DNA of 64,000 nucleotides from Tetradesmus obliquus (Eukaryota; Chlorophyta; Chlorophyceae; Sphaeropleales; Scenedesmaceae). Below, piece after piece: positions 43,073 to 53,614 of this stretch. The notes beneath the pieces were generated by a model. The model worked only from the letters and a program-made list of their open reading frames with translations. It was not told the origin of the DNA and did no database searches. Every line of letters starts with the position of its first letter. The first letter of the stretch is position 1. The DNA lies in assembly GCA_030272155.1 (NCBI GenBank), contig CP126206.1:434001-498000 (forward strand), given 5' to 3'. The position numbers and the translations under genes were made by a program.

Positions 43073-46000
43073 CTACTTGTTGAGGCTGCTGAGCATGCTG
43101 GTCAGCTCATCCAGGCTGGCCTCAGTCGGCCTGACAGCCTCCTGCTGCAGAACCTGCGCATCCACGCCCGCCCGGGGCAGCGAGAACTGCAGGCCTTCCG
43201 GCAGCGGCGCAGCAGCTGCTGCGCCTGCCTGCGCTTCCTCCACGCCACTGCTTGCTGCTGGCGCCGCATCGTCTGGTACCACCTCGATGCCCCAGTCATT
43301 CTCTTCATGCACAGCTGCGGCGTTTGCCTCCGCCTCTGCTGCTGCAGCAGCTGCTGCGGCTGCTGCCAGGGCCTCTGGACTGTTTATGTGTGCCTGCAAC
43401 ACGCAGCACAGAACAGGTAAAGGGCGTCAGCAGCATGCCAGCGCGTAATCCACAAGCGCCGTGTTTATACATTATGCTGAACAGCAGCTTGCGCTGGTGT
43501 CAGTAGCAGCAGGAGCACATTCTGCAAGTGTTGGGGATGCGGCCTCTGGTGTCACTACAGCCGTCTGACAAAGCATGTGCCACTGCTGTTGTTCTCCAGC
43601 CCATCCTGCTGCTCCAATAACCTACCTGGTGCGCCTGCTGCGCATCCAGGCAGCGGCCGTTGCTGCAGGCGGTGTTGGGCTTGATCTCCATGGTGGGGAA
43701 GAAGTCCTTGAGGCTGTTGTAGCCCAGGTAGCGGCTGACAGTGCCAAAGTGCAGGAGGTACTTGAGCGTGTTCTGCACAAGCATGCCAGCCACAATGCCT
43801 GCAGCAGCAGATGTACAGCACACCAGCAACATTCTGAGTCAGTGCAGAAATTATTTACAGCTACATACGCATCAAAACCATGCCACTTGGGCACGCACGC
43901 ACGTGGGTTGGACATCCGCAGGATGTTGATCTGCCTGGCACAGATGCAAGCACTGCTGCTTGACATCACAGTAGCGTGCAACACACAAGAAATGCAATGG
44001 TGCAATATATGTATGCACTGGCTGCGGGACAGCAGGCACAGCTGTGCCGCGCAGTGCTGGAACTTCCAGGACGTTGGGACAGCACAGGCATGCAAAGCTG
44101 CTAGTTGAAGCATCCCACATGGTATGGACCAGTGGCACGCGTCAACAGCACAGGGGTTGCTGCTTCACGCGTCAGCAGGATGCCAAAGACCCCCTACACG
44201 TGCTGGTTCCTAGCACAAAGATGCCCGAGATATCTCACCCATGGTGGTGGGCAGGCTAGCAGCACACACGCCCTCCCGCTTGAGGGTGCGCTCGTCGATG
44301 CCGCTGGCCACCACCAGCGGCGGCACGCACTGGAAGCACGCCGTCTCCCCGGGGATGAGCGTCTGGATGTGGCCGCTGACAGCGTCCTCGCTCACGCCAG
44401 ACTCCATCCAGGTCTGCTGCAGCTCCAGGCACACCTGTGACATGTGGTGAAGAGTGTGGCAAGGCAGGTTGAGCAGTAGCAGCAGTAGCTGAGGCGTAAA
44501 TAGTTGAAGACTGACAACATCACGCCGCACGTTGAGCAGCAGGTGCAGCCGGTTTGGTGTTGTGTGCTCGTGCCGCAGAGGAGCCCCTAAAGGCACGAAA
44601 CAGGCATAGTGAGACTGCGCAGAAAGTCCTGGGATGCGCTTGCACAGGGCTGCAGCAAGGGTGGGCAAAGAGTGCTGCAGCTCCAAGCACACCTGCGCAT
44701 GTGTGCGGCGAGAGTGGAGCAACAGCAGCAGGCTCAGCAGCAGTAGTTACAGCAGCAGTGTGACGGGTGCCCGCACACACAGGTTTGGCAGCAGGATCGG
44801 CGTAGCAGCAGCCAACTGTTGCGTCTGCGTCGCCTGGCAAGAGCAAAAACAGGCGCCCAGCGACTGCCGCATGAAGCCCCAAAGCATGTACATGCTGCTG
44901 CTGAAAGGATGTGCATGCGCTCTTTCTGCAAGGGGATGAACCTTCACGTGTCAACTCATCATACATGTGCACCTGTTTCCGTCCTGCAGTCTACTGGCAG
45001 GAACGGCCAGCAGCTGATACATTTGCCTGCAGCAGCCAGCCGCAATAGTCAGAGACGATACGAGCGTACCTGCTGCATGCAGACGGTATGAGCCTGCGGG
45101 ATAGGCACAGCACCCACCTGGTTGATGGTGATGCGTGCCTCGTAGTTGTCCACGCAGCTGAGTATGAGGTCCACCCTGCTCGTGCCGCTCTCTGGGTGTG
45201 TCACGCTGGCCTTGAACTGGTCAAAGCCATCAACAGTGGTGATGTTCATGGTGAACGATTCGATGGCCACGTCCGGATTTATGTGCCCTGCAGCAGTCGC
45301 ATGCAAGAAGTGTGCACAGTCCGGATTTATGTGCCCAGCAGCAGCAGCAGCAGCAGAAGCAGGGTTAAGGTGTGTTGGGCAGCAACACCAGGTCTACACT
45401 GGCAGGAAAGGGTCCACAAGGGTGTCATGCATGTGAATGCACAGTGATGTGCCAAACTACCAAGCAGAAAGACGCACCAGAAAGACGCAGCACGTCGGGT
45501 GGTGCAGCAACTGCACTGCCATGTACATGATGTGCAAAACAAACATGCTGTACTGGGCTCCAGCACCTGCAGTACAGGCAGCCCATGCGCATCAAAGCAA
45601 CCGTACAGCAGCTGGGCATCAAACTCACGTAGGGTTTGCGCTGCTGCGTCTGTCTTGGTCATGCCGCACTGCTCCGGCCTGAAGAACAGGCGGTTCATGT
45701 TGGCCAGCTCCACCTTGTCATAGTCTGCAGGCAATAATGGCAGCAAGGTGTGCCATTGCAACAGCAGCAGTGGCACAGAAGCAGCTCAACACAGCCCAGA
45801 GAAGCAACACAGTGCAGGCACAGGGTGCTTATGCTTTCAGCCACAAGCGCCTTTACTTGAGCAGGATGCCACTCGAGCTTGGCACAGGCTGCAACAGACA
45901 CCACACAACATACATGCATGATTGAGCCAATGAAGTGTGCTAATGCACCACTGCCGCAAACCAGCTGTTGTACACAGCGGCAAGCAGCAACAAGGGAACC

Positions 46001-47178
46001 TGCGCACCAACGTGCTACTGCCTCAAAGCAGTTAGAGAAGCTCATGTCTGCAGTGCGGCAGCATGGGTGCCTCGCTGCATTACACAGCTATCCTTCATGA
46101 CTTGTCGCCACGTGCATGGCCTGCTGCTCTCGCTGTTGCTGCCGCTCACCATACAGCAGCAGCCTGCCCACCCCGCAGCGTGTAAGCATCTCAGCTGCCA
46201 CGCTGCCCACGCCGCCCACACCCACCACAGCAACCTGCAGGTCACAGGCATCAGCACAGGCAGCATCACAGCAGCAGTGTCACTAGCAGACATTACAACT
46301 TCCCAGTAGCATACTGCTGCGGTCAGGTGAGACTTCTTGTCCTGGCGCAACTGCATGCTCATAACCAGAGGCAGCATCTTCTGCCATGCTGACAGGGTCA
46401 CTTGCATGCAGCCACCCGCCACACCTAACGCTGATGCGCCACACCCGTTTGGTACGCATTGCTTCGTGTTTCGTATCAGACAGTCGCTGCTGCTGCCTGC
46501 TCTGGCAGAGCATTGCCCGCTGTCACAAACACACGCTGCAGGCTGCGCACCGTCTTGGTGCGTATGCGCTCGTAGTCCTTGACAATGCCCATGCGCTGCA
46601 GCGCCATCAGCCTGCTGTAGGGGTTGCTGTCAACCACCTCTGCTGACATTGTCTCTATCTTGGCACGCGTCCCACTGCTGCTTGCCACAGCGCCTGGTGC
46701 AGCGTCGCCTGCGCTAGCGGCATTGCTGCTGCCCGCTGCTGTACTGCCATCTGCGCTGCTAGTCTGGCCCAGGGTGGCTATGGATGCTTGAAGCTTGCCG
46801 TTGATTCGCTGCACCTGGTCAGTAAGCTGCAAGAGGGAACGCCAGCCCAAGGCAACCACAGCAGCAGCAGCAATGGTACAGTGTGTGTGGCAGCAGTAGA
46901 TGGCAACGTTCATGAGGGCGCTCGATCGCCGTCACCTAAGCACGTAGACTATGTAGCCACATTAACTACCTGAGAGCTCACCTTGGCCACTGCAGCCTGC
47001 ATTTCCGTCGGGTCCATCTGCTTAACCACCTCCTGCGTTCCCAGAGAAACACGGTGCTGAGCTTGTGCTGAATGATCTGTGATCGACGACACCCAAATCA
47101 AAACATCAAAGGCACCTGCAGCTTGAGCAGCTCAGCTTGCAAGTCGGTGGCTTTGGCAGGTGAAGGTGCCTCTGCCAT
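43073..47178 (-). CDS. UBA5: UFM1-activating enzyme E1 (UBA5)
   Basis: Activates the ubiquitin-like protein UFM1 with ATP and passes it to UFC1, mainly for ER and ribosome quality control. Nine exons in one frame (476 codons): 47116-47178, 46982-47032, 46551-46826, 46150-46234, 45629-45724, 45118-45287, 44239-44434, 43626-43798, 43073-43393. Family blocks: [19 protein letters not shown]; the nucleotide-binding loop [55 protein letters not shown]; zinc-binding CFQC and CSNGRC; the catalytic cysteine in [15 protein letters not shown]. The C-terminal ENDWGIEVV matches the UFM1-interacting/LIR motif, and the end [14 protein letters not shown] the UFC1-binding segment. It is longer than human UBA5 (404 residues) through an Ala/Ser-rich segment in exon 3 and Ala-rich stretches in exon 9. 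A broken duplicate lies about 7 kb away. Exon 1 limits may be off by one base. Confidence 0.95.
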
Positions 47179-48631
47179 GGTTGCTGTGTGCTAGACAGCA
47201 CCACAAAAGGAAGCCAGGCAAGCTTTGCTCATTTGCGTTGCCGGTTTGCAATCTACAGTATCTCGTAGTCAACGCTTGGTGCAGTATAAGTGAATGGGTG
47301 TTCAAAGGACTGGGCCCCTGGCCTCTAGGGTACAGGGCGACAAAGGCCTTGTGTGACAGGCATTTATGCGGCACGACAGGAGGGTTCTGCAGAGTTAAAG
47401 CAACGGCAGAGAAACAACTTGATGTCCGCTGATTTGGTAAATCCCAAGTAGCTGTTGCAATGATGACATATCACCCGCCTTGGCCACCGTGCCTTCTGCG
47501 TGACACAGCCATGCCTAAGCTGACGCCCAGCCAAGACTTTGCAGGTGCCTCTGGACTGCTTTCCCACAATGAGCACTCGTGCTTCTCAAATTGTGCCTCT
47601 TATCTGCCTGGATGAGCAGATGCGCATGCCAGGCTCATCATCATAATCGCTGGTGATCAGTGATAAGCATCGTCACTCGGGACCTCTTCAAGCAACATAC
47701 CCAGATAGGCGACTGATGGCCACATGTTACATGATGCAACGTTTCCCAAGGTGGCGATGGTCATCATGCTCGATTGCTTGGTGAACATAAACAAAAGTCA
47801 GCCCACGTGCGGCTCCTCTGCTGTATGCCAGCCCAGCACACGCCATGGAGGCTCAAGGCGTGATGCGGCTGCTGCATGATGTGGCATCATACACACAGCG
47901 GAGCCCCGTTGCCGCCGGCTCGACATTGGTTGCCAATGACTGAATGGCTCGATCATGTTGACAGATCACACACCAGGCGCACCTACTAGGTGCTACCCGA
48001 ATGCTGTTGCAGACAACACATCAACGACCATGCATGTCAGTAGACACCTGATGTACTGCTCCTGTCAGCTGTGCATCCTTGCACGCATGCAGCACCGCGC
48101 CCTATTGCATACGTTGTCATACTGAGGTCATGACAGAAACTGGTGAATTGATAAACCTGGCTGCCCTGGGTGCGGAGAGCGTCGCCCACTCAACATATGC
48201 TGTTGCAAACCGCTGCCGAGCAATATCCAGGCGGCAAGCACCACTGTGCACTACACAGGAATGTGGTCACATTCAAGTTCTATATGCCCTAAATACTACT
48301 AGTATGCTGTACCAGACTACGTGTTGATTTGAAAATTGGTGGTAGTTGCACGTGCCCTGCTTAGTGTGACGCAGTTCAACGTTCCTTTGCACACGCGAGA
48401 TGCGCCCCAAAACAGTGCTTGAAACACAAAGGGCACGCTGCTGGTTCCTCAACCAGTCACACAGTGTGCTCCAACAGCACGTGCAGCTGCAACCAGCATG
48501 TCGTCATGCTTCAGGACCCCTGCAACAGCAGTGCTTGTGCGGCCAGCAGCGCAGCAAGCAAGCCAGGTAGCTGTCACGACCAGCACTTGGACAGCAGCAG
48601 CATGCAGGGGGTCTGACTGCTTGCGTGGCAT
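47179..48631. other. Intergenic, no gene recognised
   Basis: Contains the 5' side of UBA5. Short open frames on both strands show no motifs or plausible splicing. Confidence 0.35.
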
Positions 48632-49800
48632 TCACAGCTTCCAGTGGCCTGCGCCGCTGGGGGTGGGCATGGATGCAGCCACAGCCTGTGCGCGAGACAT
48701 GGAGGCGTAGGTGGGCCGCGCCACAGCGGGTGAGGGGCTGGGCGGCATCACCTTGCCGCTGGGTGTGTGCAGCACTGGCGTCCTCACACCACCAGCAGAG
48801 CTCTTCCTGTTGCTGGGTGGTGTCTTCATGTCCTTGGCTGAGCCGCTGCCGCTGGGCACCTTGGCCCTGCTGTCTGCTGCTGCCTGCTTGGAGTGCCGAG
48901 CAGCGGCATCGGCGCAAGCTGCACTGTCTGCTGCTGAGGACAGCTCCACAGGCTGCTGTGCTGCAGACGCCCAGCTGTCCTCTGCTGCAGCTGCCTGCTT
49001 CTCCAGCAGGTCATTGAAGCTGGCTGCTGCTGGGCGGGTCTTGCGCGGGGTGTCTGTGTTGTCTTGAGGCATAGTGTCTGCACCTGCCGTGCTGTCTGGG
49101 GTGCACAGCCGGAGCTCAGCCGCTGGGCTGATGTTGATGCGGTGGCTCACCAGCTTGGGGCCCCCAGCTGGCAAAGTGTTGTCGACCGCAGCTGCTGCAT
49201 CGGGTGCTGCAGGAGTGAGCAGCTGCTGCTGCTGGTTGCTGCGGTGAAGAAGGCTGCCAAGTTCTGGGGCAGAGGCCCGCAAGGCGGCTGGCGGCTTGAC
49301 TACAGCTGGTTTGTAGACCGGCAGGGCCACACCAGGTGCAGGCACCTGCAAGTGCACACGCAACACGCACACCAGGGGCGCGTACAGCTTCAGCAGCAGC
49401 TGCCTTGGCTTGTATCGCTCGGCAACTGAGGAGACGAGATTCACCAATGCTGTTTTGCTGCGACAATGACATGGAGCAGTACAGGGAGCTGGAGATAGTG
49501 CAGTTTGAAGTATGGTGGTTGGTCAACGCCTGCTGTTGACAGACACACTTGCAGCGCACTGCAGGGAGCATCAATCTCCTACGTATGCTCACCTTCTCAG
49601 CATCCTCTGGTAAAGTCAGAGCCGCAGGCCATTGCACACCGCTTGAAGAGCTCTGCTCACGGTACTGCACCTGAGGGGCGCTGAAACAGCCACAGAAGCC
49701 CACCATAGTAGTGTCGCTGCGCTTTTTGAAATTTAAACCTGGTACACAGTAATTCAACTGGATGCCGCTCAGTTCAGAGGGCCCGGAGAAGTGGTTGTTG
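48632..49800 (-). CDS. Unrecognised protein with low-complexity C-terminus (partial model)
   Basis: Minus-strand gene whose last exon, 48632-49345 (acceptor TTGCAG), encodes about 237 residues: a Pro/Ala/Ser/Gln-rich segment containing SFNDLLEKQAAAAEDSW, then short Ser/Thr-Pro motifs (MKTPPSNRK, GVRTPVLHTPSGK), ending STPSGAGHWKL-like. Upstream coding stretches are likely at about 49350-49432 (AERYKPRQLLLKLYAPLV, after a CTCCTCAG acceptor), 49593-49680 (APQVQYREQSSSSGVQW, donor GTGAGC) and about 49740-49800 (FSGPSELSGIQLNYCVPG). The start codon is not located. I recognise no family. TP/SP motifs suggest a phosphorylated, disordered tail, which is inference only. Confidence 0.5.
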
Positions 49801-50696
49801 GGCACGGACCGACACAACCTGGGCTGCTGGTTTACTTGGAGCCGCGTTAAGCATAAGGAACATACATGTAAGAAGACACCGTGCGTTCGGTGGTGCTTTG
49901 TACAGCTTTGCAGTCAACTGAGCAGCAAGGTTTAAACGTCACACATGACAGTGTTGATCAGGTGCTTCAGTGTAGATACAGTGGCTGCCACACCTGCTCT
50001 GTTTATAGGAGCTTTTAAAGGCAAGCATCAAAGCAGGTCGAGCCCCTTCGGCAAGGTAAGCCCAAGGAGATGCCAGGGCTAGCTCAGGCCCCACTTGGGG
50101 CCCCCACCCCGGGGGTGGAGGGACAAGGCCACCCTGCGCAAGTTGCGGTGATGTTGCTGCAAAGCTCCAGACATGTTGAAGTTGATGGCGATCAGCACAG
50201 GAACAGCTCCAGTAACTGATGCGCATTAGTTACCACGGACTCCCTGGCAGGGAGCATGTGCCTTGAGGCACTGCAGGACCAGCGCAGATGTTGCTGCACA
50301 GCTGCACTGCTCCAAGGAATACGATGACCCAGGGAACTTGCGCAGCTAGCCCACTGAGCTGAAAACTGGCGGCCCTTTCGCCCCATCTGGGTCATCTACT
50401 GCTGCGCAAGGATTGACCAGTCAAGTACAGGGGCATGGTGCACGCCGTATGCACAGCCAGCAATCCTAAGGAGGCGGACTGCCACAAGCATGCCTGGCTA
50501 GTGGCACTAGTGGCTCGGCAATGTCCAATGCCCAGAGTTAGGCATGTGGCTTGTTGAGAAAAAAAAAACTGCGCAAGATTAGCAACAGCACAGTGTGTAC
50601 CACTCAGACCCGTCACCTAAAAACCCATCACCCTCCGACAATCTAATCACTGAATGCGCAAGTGCTCAGCTCAGCTCGTCTAGTCTACTGGCTGCT
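49801..50696. other. Spacer, no gene recognised
   Basis: Includes a GC-rich palindromic patch, CCCCCACCCCGGGGGTGG (about 50100-50117), and an A8 run near 50562. It should hold the 3' UTR of the bL19 gene and the upstream part of the unrecognised gene. Confidence 0.35.
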
Positions 50697-52245
50697 CTAC
50701 TTTGGCGCTGCTATGTTCGCCTGGTAGATGTGCTTCGGGCCCTCGTCCTGCAGCAGGTGGTACAGCTTGGATCGCTTGGTGCGCGGCAGGCGGCCAACCA
50801 CCTTGATGCCGACAATGTCTGGCATGTACCTGCAGCGGCGGCCGCAGCATGGGCAGCACGGGAAGCAGCAATCTAGACCTCAACATTGCAGCTACAAGCA
50901 GCCATACCAGCAGATGAGCACAGACAGGAACCAAGGGGCTAAGCGGCATGCTGGTCAGTGGGTTGCAGTCTATTGCAGCGTGTCACAGTTTGTTGCATGC
51001 TAAGCGTAGATCACGGCAGTGCTGTTACTTGATTCTGCTTGAGTAGGTGTAGGGTAACAAGGATACGCCATCACGAGCACAACACGCGGTGTCCCTGAAG
51101 TTTTGCTGCTGTCCTGTTCAAGCGCGGTTGCTGCAGCATGGACAAGCAGTTCTGCGGCTGGCACCATTAAAGCTGCTGTAGCTCACGTCACAACACTGCT
51201 AGGGACACTAGTCCTATTGCGGACTATCTGGTGTGTCAGCGCAACAACAAAGCCGGGCTTTGAAAACCAAAACCGCCAGAGGTCGTGCGTAGCCTGCACA
51301 TGGTGTGTGTGGTTGAAGCGCAACTCACAGCGGGAAGTGCTGCACGAAGCCGCCCACATCCGGAAAAACGTTGTACACCTTGAACCAGCTGCGCGGCCCC
51401 TTGTTGGCGCGAGCAATGCACACGCCCTTGTATGTGTACTGCTTGCGGTCCGCCTCTGGCACCACCTGCAAGCGTTGAGAGTATCTGAGTGTTCACATTG
51501 CTATCGACCCAGCTGCATTGTTGTGTACAAGCAGGGAGCACGAGCAGGACTAAAAGCTGCACCTGCGAGAGCAGAATGCTGGTCGTTGAAGACACAGCAT
51601 TGCTTGAAGGGAGCTGCAGCAGCTGGCCCATGAGCCGCCTCAGCTCATCGTGCAGCATAGCAACTACCTTCAGCCATAAGCTCTGGTGCAACAGCTCATA
51701 AACGCATACAGCACCTGGCTCTGGCACATGCTTCAGGTGCTGCTGCTGCATCACGTTGTTGCCACGCACAGTGCATTGCTCAAGGCAACATACGGCATGG
51801 TTCAAGAACTGCTTTTATATGACGTTGCCCACCGTGGTGACCTCCAGTATATCTCCAGACCTGAAGTCCGGCAGCCCCTTGCCTTGCTGCAGTTGCTGTA
51901 CCTGCTCTCGCTCCAACACCTGTGCGGCAAACCTGCTGCTGAACAACAGGAAGGGCCCACTGCATTCAACAGCAACACAGCTGCTACGAAGGCTGTGCAT
52001 ACCTGCATGAGGTGGCGGGCCCTCTTCTGGTGTGTTTTTCTCTTCAGCAGCTGGCTAGTGGATGTCCAGGGTGCTGCTAAAGGCCGGTTGCTGACTCCTG
52101 CTGCTGCTGCTGCTGCTTCGGCTTCTGCCGGTGCTGTCGCATAGCTGCTGTTCAACCACGGAAGCTGCCAAGCGCTGTTCAAAACTGATGAATTGCTGAT
52201 GTTTGTGCAACAGAATCGGCAGCAGCCGAGGGCGTTCCGCAACAT
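50697..52245 (-). CDS. MRPL19: Ribosomal protein bL19, probably mitochondrial
   Basis: Bacterial-type large-subunit protein at the subunit interface. Four exons in one frame (199 codons): 52003-52245, 51833-51919, 51329-51465, 50697-50829. Exon 1 (MLRNALGCCRFCC...) is a Cys/Ser/Ala-rich leader with few acidic residues, suitable for organelle import. The core reads VLEREQVQQLQQGKGLPDF, RSGDILEVTT, YKGVCIARANKGPRSWF and LPRTKRSKLYHLLQDE, the bL19 order F-x-x-G-D, then G-x-x-I-A-R, then the final K-R-x-K-L-Y-x-L motif. The VLERE...LPDF entry resembles mitochondrial L19 of animals more than plastid L19, hence the mitochondrial call; a plastid role is not excluded. Intron 1 (51920-52002) is only about 83 bp. 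Confidence 0.88.
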
Positions 52246-53614
52246 ACGCGGTGTGGTGCTTACGGCAGCAGCAGGCCCCAGTGTTCCTTAGCAACCGCCT
52301 TGTATGGCCTGACACCGGTGATTAAATTTGAACTGTAAGTGTCCCTTTATAAGTCACCCAGCACTCAGATAGCTGTTTGAGTGGGTCGCAGACAGTCGGA
52401 TGAGGTGCCACGGTGCTGAAGCTGCCAGAACAGACGTACAGCGCTATGACATTGTTGTGTGTGGCGATCAAACGGCAAGCATGACTTGTATGCGTGTGAA
52501 TGGTTCTTGTTGACAGCCTCAGGCTGTACAGTGTACTCCGTGTGAAGTGACAGTACATCAACTTGTAACAGGTGTTGTGAGAATCTGCTTCCTATACCGC
52601 CGGCTGCGTACGCTGCTGCATGACCCTCTAGATCACCATGCTGTTTTGTGCTTCTAGCTGGAACTGTTGGAGCTCCCTCAGCCGGGTCGGCTACAGTTGA
52701 TTCAATAACGTGCGGCATCCTGCTGCCAGTGCTCCTGGAGGCAGGGCCTGCCAGGCTGCAGCCAGCTAGGTACAGTAATGAGTTCTTTAGTGGAGGTGTA
52801 GCCGTGTCTACCCAAGTTCACCCAAGGTACTATTTCACAAGTAGAACTTGCCGTTGCACATACATCAAGCCAATAACGCGTGTCCTCAAGGGGATGTTTA
52901 GTACAGTGCTTCGGCATCCTGGCTTTGTCTAGGATTCGTCATTTTACAGTACGAGAGCGGCTCAGTACATGTAGTGAATGATGGGGCCGCCCCCAGCCTG
53001 GCCCTACTGAGTGACTGCCTCTGACAGATGTAGCCCTGTGTAGCTACGCAACGGCAGTTGCATAGATGTTCTTCTGTTCACAGATGTTCTTCTGTTCACA
53101 GATGTTGAGCCAGGCACCGCGGCACCCACCTTAGCTACAAACCAAGTGCCTGACGGTTGCATCTCTGCACCCAATGAGCTGTACTTTGTACGTCTGCATG
53201 TCCTGAAACAAGCGTGCTTTGTACCGTTAACGCGCGTTAACGCACAACGTTGTGCACGTGTGTGTGCTAAACAGCTTGGCTAAGGTGCACAGGAAGCCGC
53301 TGCCATACACAGCCAAGCAGTCTGCCGCTTTGTACTTTGTACTGTTGGATGTCCTGGAGCAGTACACTTGAGCGCATTGGTCCATGGCTCAAATGCGCAA
53401 GAAAACTTAATCTCACAGTTGGATGCTCACCGCAAACACTTCAGTGGGGTGCTGTAATGCCTGTCTCAGCATCAACTAACGCCCCCATAGGTCATTGAAC
53501 GGATGGCAGAACAGACACAGACACGCACGGCCGGAAAGTGTCAGCAACGTGAAGCTGCTCAATTGTCATTGTCTGCAAATGGTTCGATCATATGATCGAA
53601 TGCATTTGGTGATG
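52246..53614. other. Spacer between bL19 and the mannosidase gene
   Basis: No gene recognised. Contains a short tandem duplication TGTTCTTCTGTTCACAGA at about 53066-53103, a GCGTTAACGC palindrome pair near 53230 and the 40-bp shared motif at 52909-52948. Confidence 0.35.
52909..52948 (-). promoter_or_regulatory. Second copy of the 40-bp motif with TGTAA
   Basis: 38 of 40 bases match 4574-4613. It lies about 670 bp downstream of the stop of the minus-strand mannosidase gene. On the minus strand it opens with TGTAAAATGACGAAT, so it could be a distal poly(A) region or a dispersed repeat. Confidence 0.4.

Noticed and set aside
48711-49067. Long plus-strand frame opposite the unrecognised gene
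   Set aside because: A shadow of the Ala/Ser-rich minus-strand exon; the minus strand has the splice sites and a terminal stop.
53218-53250. GCGTTAACGC palindromes as a replication or operator site
   Set aside because: Short and isolated, with no repeat array or AT-rich partner; nothing to support a function.
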